From contig NZ_FNEL01000016.1 in the NCBI RefSeq assembly GCF_900100125.1, forward strand, positions 1 through 33,769: a DNA stretch of 33,769 nucleotides, written 5' to 3'. The DNA comes from Dolosicoccus paucivorans. Its GTDB lineage: Bacteria > Bacillota > Bacilli > Lactobacillales > Aerococcaceae. The notes beneath the pieces were generated by a model, which did no database searches, was not told the origin of the DNA, and saw only the letters and a list, made by a program, of their open reading frames with translations. Numbering within the stretch: the first letter of the stretch is position 1; the number at the start of each line of letters is the position of its first letter. Made by a program: the position numbers and the translations under genes. Positions 1-8,260 of this stretch are shown in pieces.

Positions 1-297
1 TAACTCAACAGTTGCTCCAACTACTGGTTTGAACCCATTGTCAACAACGCGAATTTGAACTGAACCGTGTCCAGCATATTCTTCTTTTTGTGAAGGTTCT
101 TCAGCTTTTGAAGACTCTTCTATTTGTTCGCTAGATGATTGAAGAGACATCATTTCGTCACTTTCAGTAATTGTTCCAGAACCAACATCTGTTATGTCTT
201 CGCCGCTTTCAGCTGAGACTTGTAACATGCTTGCTGTTAAAGGCATTGTTACAACTGCCCCTAACATTGCTTTTTTCAATAGATTACTCTTATACAT
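1..297 (-). CDS. Secreted surface protein, N-terminal fragment (cut by window edge)
   Basis: This is an open frame of 99 codons that runs off the left edge, so only the N-terminus is visible. It starts at an ATG (295-297) preceded by a GAAGGAT-type ribosome site. Residues 1-25 form a signal peptide: a basic start (MYKSNLLKKA), a hydrophobic stretch, and a likely cleavage near VSA-ES. A Ser/Glu-rich low-complexity linker follows at about residues 26-72. The last visible part, GSVQIRVVDNGFKPVVGATVEL at about 77-99 (quoted in part: GSVQIRVVDNGFKPVV), looks like the first strands of a Cna-B/SpaA or carboxypeptidase-regulatory-like beta-sandwich, which is common in Gram-positive adhesins and pilins. 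The type of surface protein is inference, because any sortase motif lies outside the window. Confidence 0.7.
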   Translation of the reverse strand, partial: MYKSNLLKKAMLGAVVTMPLTASMLQVSAESGEDITDVGSGTITESDEMMSLQSSSEQIEESSKAEEPSQKEEYAGHGSVQIRVVDNGFKPVVGATVEL

Positions 298-353
298 TAT
301 AAATCATCCTTCTTTACTTTTTGTTTGCATAGTCATACACTAAGTATACCCAC

Positions 354-382
354 ATATTAGAGCATATAAATTTATAAGTCAA
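354..382 (-). promoter_or_regulatory. Promoter of the secreted-protein gene
   Basis: On the minus strand, TTGACT (377-382) and TAATAT (354-359) are separated by 17 bases and lie about 57 bases upstream of the ATG. This fits a housekeeping sigma-A promoter. The rest of the 298-451 gap is AT-rich, with a small inverted repeat (AAGTCA/TGACTT, about 376-396) overlapping the -35 box. Confidence 0.6.
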
Positions 383-451
383 GTATTAATATGACTTTTT
401 TTAATTTTATCTTAAAACCCGTTATTATATATCACCAAGTAGCTTTAATCG

Positions 452-862
452 CTATTCTTCATCATGGCCTTGCGTAATAATGTCCGGTTGAGGATCTAAA
501 ATAAGTCCTTCATCTTCATCTTGAGGTGGTAATTTAATAAACTCCACAATATCTTTAAAGTTAACAATCGTACGGTCTTCAACGATATCACGCATGGATT
601 CATCGGATTCACTCCAATAGACTTCAACCACTGCGCTATTTGTCAATAACTTTGTTATAATTCCTGCCATATTGGCATCACGAAATGTAAAGGTAATTTT
701 GTCGCCAATTTCAGGTCTGACAGACTCTTGAACATATTCAATCATCTTGACGCCTTCTTCATATTCAACATCTAATAAGGTCGCGATCCGCGAACGACTT
801 GTCCCGCGTCTTAATTCATGTTCAATGAGTTCATGTTGTTCTTTTGTTACTTTTTTCACCAT
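452..862 (-). CDS. DUF2187 (YkvS-like) family protein with extra N-terminal region
   Basis: This 136-residue acidic cytosolic protein has no signal peptide or membrane segment. Residues 1-45 are helical and resemble a small helix-turn-helix (RRGTSRSRIATLLDVEYEEG). Residues about 50-110 resemble the DUF2187/YkvS small beta-barrel: GDKITFTFRDANMAGIITKL, then NSAVVEVYW and IVNFKDIVEF. The tail is rich in Asp and Glu. The family has no firm function, and its KOW/SH3-like barrel could bind nucleic acid. The gene is a single unit next to a minus-strand lipid kinase. Its ATG follows a GAGGGGATAC-type ribosome site. The domain assignment is from memory of the family pattern and is moderately sure. 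Confidence 0.65.
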   Translation of the reverse strand: MVKKVTKEQHELIEHELRRGTSRSRIATLLDVEYEEGVKMIEYVQESVRPEIGDKITFTFRDANMAGIITKLLTNSAVVEVYWSESDESMRDIVEDRTIVNFKDIVEFIKLPPQDEDEGLILDPQPDIITQGHDEE

Positions 863-942
863 ATTAGTATCCCCTCTCTGATGAATGACATAACACTACC
901 TTCCATTATACCATATTTTAATAGGAATACTTATTAAATGAC

Positions 943-1836
943 TCAACGAGGTACTAAAACATCAATCGCATGAGGAATGACTTCAATATCTAATGGTAAG
1001 ATCGGACCTTGGTCTCCGTCAACATTACAATAGATAATCGATTGATTTAAGTTGCGAATTTTTATTTTTTTGGCTGATTTTGCGATAAAATTATACCCTT
1101 TAGTTTCCCCAATCGCTGCTTCAAATACCGCATTAAGGTGATCCGTTGGTTTGACCCCGTCAATTGCTACAATATGCATCAATCCATCATCGTAACGAGC
1201 TTCATAAAATAACCGCTCAAAACCGGCGACATTATTCGTCAGCATAATTAATATTAAATTGGATTGGATCATATGGGTATCATCGTCAATCTTCAATTGA
1301 TAGTAATAATCTTTTGTATTCAATAAGCCAGCGATGGAATCTTTATAGTAGGCAAAGCGTCCAAAACGGTTTTTATCTTTTGAATCAGTTAGCATAACTG
1401 ACTCAGGCACAGCACCAATAGCTAAGACGTTAATAAAGTAGCGATCATTAACTCTAGCAATATCTAATTTACGTAAGTCCACTTGTTTGAACTCGCGAAT
1501 GGCTCGTTCTGGGTTCATTGAATAGCCTAAAGCACGACCTAAATCATTGACGGTACCTAAAGGAATGAAACCAAACATAATCGGATGATCACTTAAATAG
1601 ACGCCTTGAGCTGTTTCGTTCACCGTCCCATCACCGCCTAGACAAATGACTGTATCGTAACCATTTCGGCTTGCTTGTTGAGCCCACTCTTTAGCATCTC
1701 CTGCCTTTTTGGTTAGCCGTGTGTGCGTGACTGAATGATGATGGCGTCTCAATACATTTGATAGTTGATCGGCATAATAAATGGCTTTTCCCTTTCCAGA
1801 CCCGGGATTAGCAATAATTAATACACGCTGTAACAC
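943..1836 (-). CDS. Diacylglycerol kinase family lipid kinase (YegS/BmrU type)
   Basis: This is a 297-residue soluble enzyme of the DAGK_cat family, expected to phosphorylate a membrane lipid such as diacylglycerol or a related lipid alcohol using ATP. Visible motifs are NPGSGKG (residues 10-16), the nucleotide-binding GGDGTVNE (67-74) and PLGTVNDLGRALG (about 97-109), which match the catalytic-domain signature. The C-terminal half has the beta-sandwich strands typical of YegS/DgkB. The length is normal for the family. The start is a GTG (1834-1836) with a GAGGTGG ribosome site. The physiological substrate cannot be read from the sequence; DgkB (essential lipid recycling) and BmrU are both possible relatives. 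Confidence 0.85.
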   Translation of the reverse strand: MLQRVLIIANPGSGKGKAIYYADQLSNVLRRHHHSVTHTRLTKKAGDAKEWAQQASRNGYDTVICLGGDGTVNETAQGVYLSDHPIMFGFIPLGTVNDLGRALGYSMNPERAIREFKQVDLRKLDIARVNDRYFINVLAIGAVPESVMLTDSKDKNRFGRFAYYKDSIAGLLNTKDYYYQLKIDDDTHMIQSNLILIMLTNNVAGFERLFYEARYDDGLMHIVAIDGVKPTDHLNAVFEAAIGETKGYNFIAKSAKKIKIRNLNQSIIYCNVDGDQGPILPLDIEVIPHAIDVLVPR

Positions 1837-1925
1837 ACTTCCACCTCATTTCCGCTTTCTTCCATTAGAATAATTTGTTACTTATAAATTGTAGTTCAAT
1901 GAATCATTAAAGTCCAACGGGAGTG

Positions 1926-1955
1926 TTGAGTCTTTTTTGACTTTTTTGGTATAAT
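1926..1955 (+). promoter_or_regulatory. Promoter of trhO-pbp
   Basis: TTGAGT (1926-1931) is followed after 18 bases by TATAAT (1950-1955), which carries an extended -10 (TGGTATAAT). The start codon of trhO is 46 bases downstream, behind a strong AAGGAGG site. Confidence 0.65.
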
Positions 1956-2001
1956 GAATGAAACAATTATTTGTAGCATGTAACTACAAGGAGGAATTAC
2001 T

Positions 2002-2976
2002 ATGTCACAACCTTACCGCGTTTTATTATATTATAAATACGAACATATTGAAGATCCTGAAGCCTTTGCTAAAGAGCATTTAGCGAAATGTAAAGAGTTA
2101 GGTATTAAAGGCCGTATTTTAGTTGCTCATGAAGGAATTAACGGAACTGTTTCTGGAACGGTTGAGCAAACTGAAGCCTATAAAGATTACGTTCACTCAT
2201 TAGAAGGCTTTGAAGACCTTTGGTTTAAAGAAGACAAAGCTGAAGAGAATGCTTTCCATAAAATTTTCGTTCGCCCTCGTAAAGAACTAGTAAGCTTACG
2301 TTTAGAAGAAGATATTGATCCATTGAAGTTAACTGGAAAGTATTTAGATCCAGTAGCTTTTAAAGAGGCCTTATTAGATGAAGATACCGTCGTATTAGAT
2401 ACGCGTAACGACTATGAATATGATTTAGGCCATTTCGAAGGAGCGATTCGTCCAGATATTCGCAATTTTAGAGAATTACCGCAATGGGTTCGTGATAACA
2501 AAGAAAAATTCATGGACAAAAAAGTTGTCGTTTACTGTACAGGTGGTATTCGCTGTGAGAAGTTTTCTGGTTGGCTATTACGTGAAGGGATTGAAGACGT
2601 GGGTCAATTAGAAGGTGGAATCGCTGCTTATGGTAAACACCCAGAAACTAAAGGCGATTTATGGAACGGTAAAATGTACGTCTTTGACGAGCGCATTTCT
2701 GTAGATATTAACCAAGTTAATCCTGTCGTCATTGGTAAAGACTGGTATGACGGAACACCTCAAGAGCGCTACGTCAACTGTGCTAACCCTGAATGTAACC
2801 GTCAATTCTTGACAAGTAAAGAAAATGAAGACAAGTATTTAAGAGGATGTTGTGCAGAGTGCCGTCGTCATCCGCGTAACCGCTACGTTGAAGAGCACAA
2901 CCTTTCATTAGATGAGTGGGAGGATCGCCTCAACGCCATTGGTGAATCTTTAGATGATCGTCACGAAATAGCCTAA
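2002..2976 (+). CDS. trhO: tRNA uridine-34 hydroxylase TrhO (rhodanese-like, UPF0176)
   Basis: TrhO enzymes carry out oxygen-dependent hydroxylation of U34 in tRNAs, the first step to 5-methoxyuridine-type wobble modification. The 324-residue protein has the N-terminal acylphosphatase-like domain ([16 protein letters not shown], 37-52). A central rhodanese domain follows, starting near [18 protein letters not shown] (about 131-148). Its active-site loop is YCTGGIRC (178-185), with catalytic Cys179. The C-terminal region has a Cys-rich, probably metal-binding cluster (CANPEC, then CCAEC). The length is standard for Firmicutes members (YbfQ type). It precedes the PBP gene by 28 bases and is probably cotranscribed with it, although no functional link between the two is known to me. 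Confidence 0.92.
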   Translation: MSQPYRVLLYYKYEHIEDPEAFAKEHLAKCKELGIKGRILVAHEGINGTVSGTVEQTEAYKDYVHSLEGFEDLWFKEDKAEENAFHKIFVRPRKELVSLRLEEDIDPLKLTGKYLDPVAFKEALLDEDTVVLDTRNDYEYDLGHFEGAIRPDIRNFRELPQWVRDNKEKFMDKKVVVYCTGGIRCEKFSGWLLREGIEDVGQLEGGIAAYGKHPETKGDLWNGKMYVFDERISVDINQVNPVVIGKDWYDGTPQERYVNCANPECNRQFLTSKENEDKYLRGCCAECRRHPRNRYVEEHNLSLDEWEDRLNAIGESLDDRHEIA

Positions 2977-3004
2977 TCAAATATATTAAAAGACAGGTGA
3001 TTGA

Positions 3005-5668
3005 ATGAGTAAAGAAAACTCCCATTCAACCAATGATCACTTAAATAATAGTGAATCTGTTCAAAAGAAAGAACGAATGAATTCTTCCGAGAGTTCATTC
3101 GCTTTAAATCATGAAGATGAAAATCTTTACGACATTTCAGACTATAGCTCTAAGGAAAAAATAGTTTTTGGTTTAAACGTCTTTTTTAAAGTCTTTAAAC
3201 GACTACTAATTATCCTTTTTCTTATTTTAGGAGTAGGTGGCTTTTTAGCTACTGGTATAGCAACAGGGTATTTTGCAAGCTTAGTCGCTAATACCCCACC
3301 TCCTACTAAGGAAGAAATGTCTCAACAAATTCATCGTTTAGAAGAATTATCTACATTATATTACGCCAATCGTGAACCTATTGCTAACGTTCAAGCCGAC
3401 GTGGTGCGACAAGTCGTCAGCTTAGAAGAGATTAACCCATTTATTACGGACGGATTAATCGCAACAGAAGATGAGTACTTCTATCATCACCAAGGAGTCA
3501 TGCCTAAAGCTATTTTACGAGCAGGTCTTCAAGAGATTTTCTCTCCAGGTTCAGGAACAGGGGGATCTACTTTAACGCAGCAATTAGTCAAGCAACAAAT
3601 GTTAACAAATGATGTGACGTTTTTTAGAAAAGCCAACGAAATTTTACTGGCCTTACGCGTTGAAAATTACTTCGATAAAGAAGAAATTTTAACCGCTTAT
3701 TTAAACGTATCACCTTTTGGACGAAATAACCGTGGCGAAAACATTGCTGGTATCGCTAAAGCTTCCGAAGGCATCTTTGGTAAAAAGACGAATGAAGTAA
3801 CACTGCCCCAAGCGGCTTTTCTAGTGGGATTACCACAAGATCCTTACACTTACACCCCTTACAATCAATACGGACAAATAAAAGAAGATACGTCTGAAGG
3901 GGTCGAGCGAATGAAGGAAGTCTTATTTAGAATGTTGCGAGAAGAAAAAATCTCCCAACAAGAATACGATGAAGCCATTCAATACGATATTACACAAGAC
4001 TTTCTACCGACCGATCAAAAATCAGAAGAACGTCAGTCTTATCTCTACCAAGCCGTTTTATTTGAAGCAACTTCTTTAATTATGGAAAAGAACTTAGCTG
4101 AAGATAATTTGAGCTGGGAACAGTTAGCTAAAGATGATGAACTGTACCAAACCTATTTTGATCAAGCAGAAGAAGAAATTAAAACGGGAGGATATCATGT
4201 TGTTTCAACAGTCGATAAAGAGATTTACGACCAGTTACAACAATCGGCTGCTCAATATAGCGATGAATTAGGTATGCCTTATGAAGGAATTTATGTCAAT
4301 GAAGAAACGGGTTACGAACATTATTATGTGGAAACCGTTCAATCGGGAATCGTTGTTATGGAAAATGATACGGGACGGGTGTTAGGTTTCGTAAGTGGAA
4401 CTGACTTTGAAGACAATCAAATTGATCATGCCTTTCGTGTGCATCGCTCACCCGGCTCAACGATTAAGCCGATCGCAGTCTATGCCCCAGCTCTTCAAGA
4501 AAATGTCATTGCTCCTTCAACTATTGTTGCTGATACTGCTTATATTAAAGAATTTGAAGACGGATCAGTTTGGACACCGACAAACTACGGTGAGACGATG
4601 AGTAATGAATTTATGACTGCTCGAAAAGCTTTATATCGTTCAGACAACTTACCAACGATTCGCATTTATGAAGAGCTATTAACCCGTCAAATTCCCATCA
4701 TTGACTATTTAGACAAAATGGGCTTTAACATACACACTTCTTATACTAAAGAAGATACCGAAAACTTAGCTTTTTCAATTGGTGGGGTGCCTGTTGGACC
4801 AACCGTGTTTGAACAAACGAGAGCCTTTACGACGTTTGCTAATAATGGTCAATATATTAAAGGACATTTAATTGAACGAATTGAGGCTTCAGATGGAACG
4901 GTCGTGTTTCAAGAAGACACGCCGCCGGTTGAAGTGTTCGCTGAAGATGCGAATTATTTAATCGTCGATATGTTAAAAGATACAATGTCAGAAGGAACGG
5001 GTCGAATTGCTCGTGGTTATATGGAGATGGGTGGCGAGTGGATTGCTAAATCTGGAATTAGTGAAAATTCAAAAGATGTTTGGTTCATCGCTGCCACTCC
5101 TTCCATTACTGTTGGATCTTGGATTGGTTATGACAGTAAGTATGATGATTATACAATCAACATTAACGATGGTTACGGTATTGAAAGTGAACGGAGCCAA
5201 CTATATTGGTCACGGATTGTAAATGACTTGTACCGTATTCGTCCAGAGATCTTTGGAGTTGAGCGATCCTTCAATCGTCCATCATCGGTTATGGAGACTG
5301 AAGTATTAGAACAAACAGGTACTTTACCTGGCGAGATTACTTTAAATGGACAACGCTATTCGATAACGGGACCTCTCGTTAAAGAAATTTTCCGTATGTC
5401 TAATCCGCCTCCTTCATTAAGGTATGACTTTATGTTTAATCGTAATGAAGAAGAAATCCAACAATTTTGGGGTAACTTATTAGCTCAACTTGAAAAAGCG
5501 CGTCAACAAGAAATTGAAGAACGTAATCGTCAACGACAAGAGAATCGTCGCCGTTCATCCCAAGAACGTGAGAATTCTTCTCGAGAAGAATCATCTAACA
5601 ACGCTTCTCCTGAAGAAACGCCTAATGAAACAAATACCAACGAACAAAACAATAATAATGACGATTAA
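3005..5668 (+). CDS. Class A penicillin-binding protein (transglycosylase/transpeptidase, PBP1A/2A type)
   Basis: This bifunctional peptidoglycan synthase polymerises lipid II glycan strands and crosslinks their peptides outside the membrane. It has 887 residues: a long hydrophilic cytoplasmic N-terminus (1-65), one membrane anchor (about 67-92), then a glycosyltransferase family 51 domain. That domain holds IATEDEYFYHHQGV (catalytic Glu155) and GSGTGGSTLTQQLVKQQ (182-198). The transpeptidase domain shows STIK (Ser485 nucleophile), SDN (546-548) and KSG (682-684). The C-terminal 80 residues or so are Arg/Glu/Ser/Asn-rich and apparently disordered, ending in a run of Asn. That makes it longer than typical pneumococcal PBP2a (about 730 residues). 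A strong bidirectional terminator follows. Assignment to PBP1A versus PBP2A is uncertain. Confidence 0.93.
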   Translation: MSKENSHSTNDHLNNSESVQKKERMNSSESSFALNHEDENLYDISDYSSKEKIVFGLNVFFKVFKRLLIILFLILGVGGFLATGIATGYFASLVANTPPPTKEEMSQQIHRLEELSTLYYANREPIANVQADVVRQVVSLEEINPFITDGLIATEDEYFYHHQGVMPKAILRAGLQEIFSPGSGTGGSTLTQQLVKQQMLTNDVTFFRKANEILLALRVENYFDKEEILTAYLNVSPFGRNNRGENIAGIAKASEGIFGKKTNEVTLPQAAFLVGLPQDPYTYTPYNQYGQIKEDTSEGVERMKEVLFRMLREEKISQQEYDEAIQYDITQDFLPTDQKSEERQSYLYQAVLFEATSLIMEKNLAEDNLSWEQLAKDDELYQTYFDQAEEEIKTGGYHVVSTVDKEIYDQLQQSAAQYSDELGMPYEGIYVNEETGYEHYYVETVQSGIVVMENDTGRVLGFVSGTDFEDNQIDHAFRVHRSPGSTIKPIAVYAPALQENVIAPSTIVADTAYIKEFEDGSVWTPTNYGETMSNEFMTARKALYRSDNLPTIRIYEELLTRQIPIIDYLDKMGFNIHTSYTKEDTENLAFSIGGVPVGPTVFEQTRAFTTFANNGQYIKGHLIERIEASDGTVVFQEDTPPVEVFAEDANYLIVDMLKDTMSEGTGRIARGYMEMGGEWIAKSGISENSKDVWFIAATPSITVGSWIGYDSKYDDYTININDGYGIESERSQLYWSRIVNDLYRIRPEIFGVERSFNRPSSVMETEVLEQTGTLPGEITLNGQRYSITGPLVKEIFRMSNPPPSLRYDFMFNRNEEEIQQFWGNLLAQLEKARQQEIEERNRQRQENRRRSSQERENSSREESSNNASPEETPNETNTNEQNNNNDD

Positions 5669-5716
5669 AAAAGAGCTATCACTGCTGATTTATTTCAGCT
5701 AAGTGGTAGCTCTTTT
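5668..5716. terminator. Bidirectional terminator between pbp and ccpA
   Basis: The arms AGAGCTATCACT and AGTGGTAGCTCT (one G-T pair) enclose a second small stem (GCTGA/TCAGC). The hairpin is flanked by A-run and T-run, so it can end transcripts from both converging genes. Confidence 0.85.
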
Positions 5717-5730
5717 TGTGCTTTAATATG

Positions 5731-6729
5731 TTAACGGGTTGACTGACGTTTAATAATTTTGTGAGGTAAGATGATTTGCTTTTCATCGACCTCTTCTTTG
5801 TCCATAATCTTAGTTAGTAAACGCATCGCTACGGCACCAATATCATAAAGTGGTACTTGAATAGACGATAGTTGTGGACGAACATAAGTTGTTAATTTAC
5901 AGTTATTACTTGCGTAAATCTCAAAATCTTCAGGTACTTTGATGCCTTGATCTAAAGCAGCATTTAGTAAAGACACCGCTGTTCGGTCATCTGTCGTAAT
6001 TACAGCGCCTGCCCCATCAGCAATTAAACTTCTTAAAATATCATCGCCTTTTTCGTAAGGACGGTGTTTTTGAATAATAAGTCGTTCATCGGGCGTTGAT
6101 CCCACTTCTTCAATTGCCTTTAAGTAGCCTGGAAGACGCATATCTTCAATTACTGCGTTTTGTGAATCCCCCGTAACTAAAGCGATCGCTTCATGACGAG
6201 TTAAAAGATCTTTAGCCACTTCATAAGTTGCCTGTTTGTAGTCAATGTTGACACTTGGAATATCCTTATCTCGCGTATACGTTCCTGATAAAACCACTGG
6301 CGTATTAACTGTTTTGACCATCGAAATTAAATCAGGTTCAATATCATAGTCCATGAAAATAATTCCATCCACTTGTTTATTGAGTAAATTATCCACAGCT
6401 TGAGTTGTTTGATGTTGATTCGCGTCCGCACTTGTCAAAATAATATTATATTTGTACATTGTGGCAATATCTTCAATTCCTTTAGCTAATTCAGCGAAGA
6501 ATAAATTAGTGATATCAGGAATAATCACCCCAATTGTTGTTGTCTTCTTACTTGCAAGTCCTCTAGCGACCGCGTTTGGTCGATAGTTTAATCGCTCAAT
6601 GACATCAGAAACCTTCTTGCGGGTAGCTGGCTTAACGTTCGGGTTGCCGTTAACAACTCGCGAGACGGTTGCCATCGAAACGCCCGCTTCCCTTGCTACA
6701 TCATAAATTGTTACAGCTTGCTTATCCAA
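5731..6729 (-). CDS. ccpA: Catabolite control protein A (LacI family)
   Basis: CcpA is the global carbon-catabolite regulator of Firmicutes. With HPr-Ser-P it binds cre sites. The 332-residue protein has the LacI-type helix-turn-helix (TIYDVAREAGVSMATVSRVV, 7-26), a hinge helix (YRPNAVARGLASKKT, about 50-64) and the periplasmic-binding-protein-like sensor (IGVIIPDITNLFFAELAKGI). These match CcpA better than sugar-specific LacI members, and ytxG/ytxH lie nearby as in Bacillus. The start is a TTG (6727-6729) behind AAAGGGTGA. The promoter carries a cre, so negative autoregulation is likely. The short distance to the cre and the absence of neighbouring sugar genes also favour the global regulator. 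Confidence 0.93.
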   Translation of the reverse strand: MDKQAVTIYDVAREAGVSMATVSRVVNGNPNVKPATRKKVSDVIERLNYRPNAVARGLASKKTTTIGVIIPDITNLFFAELAKGIEDIATMYKYNIILTSADANQHQTTQAVDNLLNKQVDGIIFMDYDIEPDLISMVKTVNTPVVLSGTYTRDKDIPSVNIDYKQATYEVAKDLLTRHEAIALVTGDSQNAVIEDMRLPGYLKAIEEVGSTPDERLIIQKHRPYEKGDDILRSLIADGAGAVITTDDRTAVSLLNAALDQGIKVPEDFEIYASNNCKLTTYVRPQLSSIQVPLYDIGAVAMRLLTKIMDKEEVDEKQIILPHKIIKRQSTR

Positions 6730-6765
6730 AGGTTACTCACCCTTTCATTTATCTTTTCTGTTATT

Positions 6766-6794
6766 AATTTAGCACAGAAAAGACAAAGTTGCAA
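6766..6794 (-). promoter_or_regulatory. ccpA promoter
   Basis: On the minus strand, TTGCAA (6789-6794) and TAAATT (6766-6771) are 17 bases apart, about 37 bases upstream of the TTG start of ccpA. Confidence 0.6.
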
Positions 6795-6803
6795 CCGTTT
6801 ACT
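6790..6803 (+). promoter_or_regulatory. cre (CcpA-binding) site on the ccpA promoter
   Basis: TGCAACCGTTTACT fits the degenerate cre consensus TGNAANCGNWNNCW at every fixed position. It overlaps the -35 box of ccpA, where CcpA binding would block polymerase. This supports autorepression. Confidence 0.65.
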
Positions 6804-6837
6804 TTCAAAAAAATTAAGTCATGACGGGATTAAAATG

Positions 6838-6866
6838 AAAAAGACCGGACAAAGTCCGATCTTTTT
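6838..6866. terminator. Terminator of ytxG-ytxH
   Basis: The arms AAGACCGGAC and GTCCGATCTT pair with one G-T, have a 3-base loop, and carry flanking A-run and T-run on the two sides. It begins only 4 bases beyond the stop codon of the alternative ytxH frame (6871-6873), but over 100 bases beyond the stop of the frame-0 ORF. Confidence 0.85.
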
Positions 6867-6870
6867 TAGA

Positions 6871-6981
6871 TTAGTTAGTTGATTGAATTTCAACACCATC
6901 GTTATTTAGCTTTTTTGAAGTATGATGTCCTTTATCACGCTTTGCTTGTTGATGGGTTTCATTTCCACTTAATTTATCTTT
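6871..6981 (-). other. Alternative-frame C-terminal tail of YtxH, reached by slippage on an A10 tract
   Basis: After the minus-strand A10 run (6979-6988) the +1 frame stays open for 35 more codons (starting DKLSGNETHQQAKRD and ending VEIQSTN) and stops at 6871-6873, right before the terminator. With nine A's instead of ten, the YtxH frame would run straight into it and give a 251-residue protein. The hydrophilic, Lys/His/Asn-rich composition looks like normal coding sequence. Sequencing error, a phase-variable tract and polymerase slippage are all possible. Confidence 0.6.
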
Positions 6982-7627
6982 TTTTTTTAACATCTTCAGC
7001 AACATCTTTAGCTGCTTCTTTTGCGTCTTGAGCTTTTGCTTTAACGTCTTCTTTTACATCTTGCGCTTTGTCTGCTGCTTGATCTGCTACTTTTTTAGCT
7101 TCTTTAGATGCATCATCTGCTAAATCGCTTGCTTCTTCTTTACCTGTTTGAGCAACTTTCTTTGCTTCTTTAGATAAATGGTCACCTGACTCTTTTAAGT
7201 CTTGAGATAGGTTTTGCGCTTCTGCTTTTGCATCTTCAGCAAAGTTTTGGATTGCTGCGCCTGTAAATTCAGCTGAATCTTTTAAGCGTGCAGCAGAGTC
7301 TTGTGCTGTATCTTTGATGTTAGCCCAATCTTTAGAAGCTTCTTTAGAGAAACGGTCAAACGAGTCTTTTAAGTTGCTTGCTGAAGTTTGTAAGTTAACT
7401 TTAATGTCTTGACCTGCATCTTGTGCTGCACCGTAAAATTCGTTGCCACGGTCTTGTGCGTAATCAACGTAGTCGTTTGCACGATCTAATAAGTAATCTG
7501 CTTCATCCATTAAATCTTCGCGTAATTCGCGACCTGACTTAGGAGCATAAAGTAATGCTGCTACGCCACCAATTGCGGCACCAAATAAAGCACCTAAAAA
7601 GAATCCATTGTTATTGTTGTTACTCAT
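6974..7627 (-). CDS. ytxH: YtxH-domain general-stress-type membrane protein
   Basis: The 217-residue protein starts with an Asn-rich segment and a glycine-rich membrane helix (GFFLGALFGAAIGGVAALLY, 8-27). The family signature APKSGRELREDL (28-39) follows, and then a long Ala/Lys/Asp/Glu-rich region with repeating DAKEAAKDV/QDLKES units. That region should form an amphipathic or late-embryogenesis-abundant-like helix. Family members are linked to general stress in Bacillus, where the molecular role is unclear. Its start overlaps the end of ytxG by 8 bases, so the two are translationally coupled. The frame ends in VKKKR at an A10 tract. The true product may be longer, because the next frame continues to 6871. 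Confidence 0.82.
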   Translation of the reverse strand: MSNNNNNGFFLGALFGAAIGGVAALLYAPKSGRELREDLMDEADYLLDRANDYVDYAQDRGNEFYGAAQDAGQDIKVNLQTSASNLKDSFDRFSKEASKDWANIKDTAQDSAARLKDSAEFTGAAIQNFAEDAKAEAQNLSQDLKESGDHLSKEAKKVAQTGKEEASDLADDASKEAKKVADQAADKAQDVKEDVKAKAQDAKEAAKDVAEDVKKKR

Positions 7628-8180
7628 AGTAATCTTCCTCTCTTAAGTTTACTGCAATCTCACCTGCTGTGACAGATGGTTGTTTGTCATGGACTAGAGA
7701 TTCTAGCTCTTCAATTTCAATTTCCTCTGGAGTGTAATAATCCGTCGGAGCTACGGCACGATTAGCTTTCTTACTTGCTTTTGAAATGTTACGTGCGGTA
7801 TTTAAAAATTTAGAGACTTTAGAACGTTTACGTCCTGCGTTTCCATGAACTAAATTACTTGCCATTTCTTTAGTAGAATCATTTAAGTCAGAAATACTTT
7901 CGCCTAAATCACCTACTGCTTCGAATAATGGGTCTGTCTTACTTAACTTTCCGTTGACGTCATCAACTAATGTATTTGCTTTATTTAATAAGCCTTCGAC
8001 TTCAATTGCTAAACCGTCTACATCTTTAGTTACCACATCAATGGTAGTATTTAAACGTTGAACAGTATATTTTGTTTCGTTTACTACTTGAGTAACTTTA
8101 GATAAGGTGGTTGCAATGAAACCGACAAGGACAGCAAATGCAATGGCTGCAATAATTGCTGCGACTCCTCCAAGTGACAT
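7620..8180 (-). CDS. ytxG: YtxG, DUF948 membrane protein
   Basis: This 186-residue protein has one N-terminal membrane helix (GGVAAIIAAIAFAVLVGFIA, about 4-23). A DUF948-like coiled region follows (about 25-110), with regularly spaced hydrophobics (VTQVVNETKYTVQRLN, VDGLAIEVEGLLNKANTLV), then a basic segment and an acidic tail. I chose the ATG at 8178-8180 because AAGGAG lies 9 bases upstream; a TTG two codons earlier is only 3 bases from that site. It leads the ytxG-ytxH operon, an arrangement also found close to ccpA in Bacillus. Function is unknown beyond a stress/envelope association. Confidence 0.82.
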   Translation of the reverse strand: MSLGGVAAIIAAIAFAVLVGFIATTLSKVTQVVNETKYTVQRLNTTIDVVTKDVDGLAIEVEGLLNKANTLVDDVNGKLSKTDPLFEAVGDLGESISDLNDSTKEMASNLVHGNAGRKRSKVSKFLNTARNISKASKKANRAVAPTDYYTPEEIEIEELESLVHDKQPSVTAGEIAVNLREEDYYE

Positions 8181-8260
8181 CCGCAATCACTCCTTACTTC
8201 TTTTATTACTTAAATAATAGCATGCTAGCGCTTCACATACAAACAAAACGGATTAATTTA

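Noticed and set aside
376-396. Small inverted repeat with T-run as a terminator for the region left of 400
   Set aside because: A stem of only 6 bases overlapping the -35 box, and no plus-strand gene ends there.
8225-8245. cre-like sequence GAAGCGCTAGCA (minus strand) upstream of ytxG
   Set aside because: Only the core fits; the first two consensus bases do not, so it is too weak to call.
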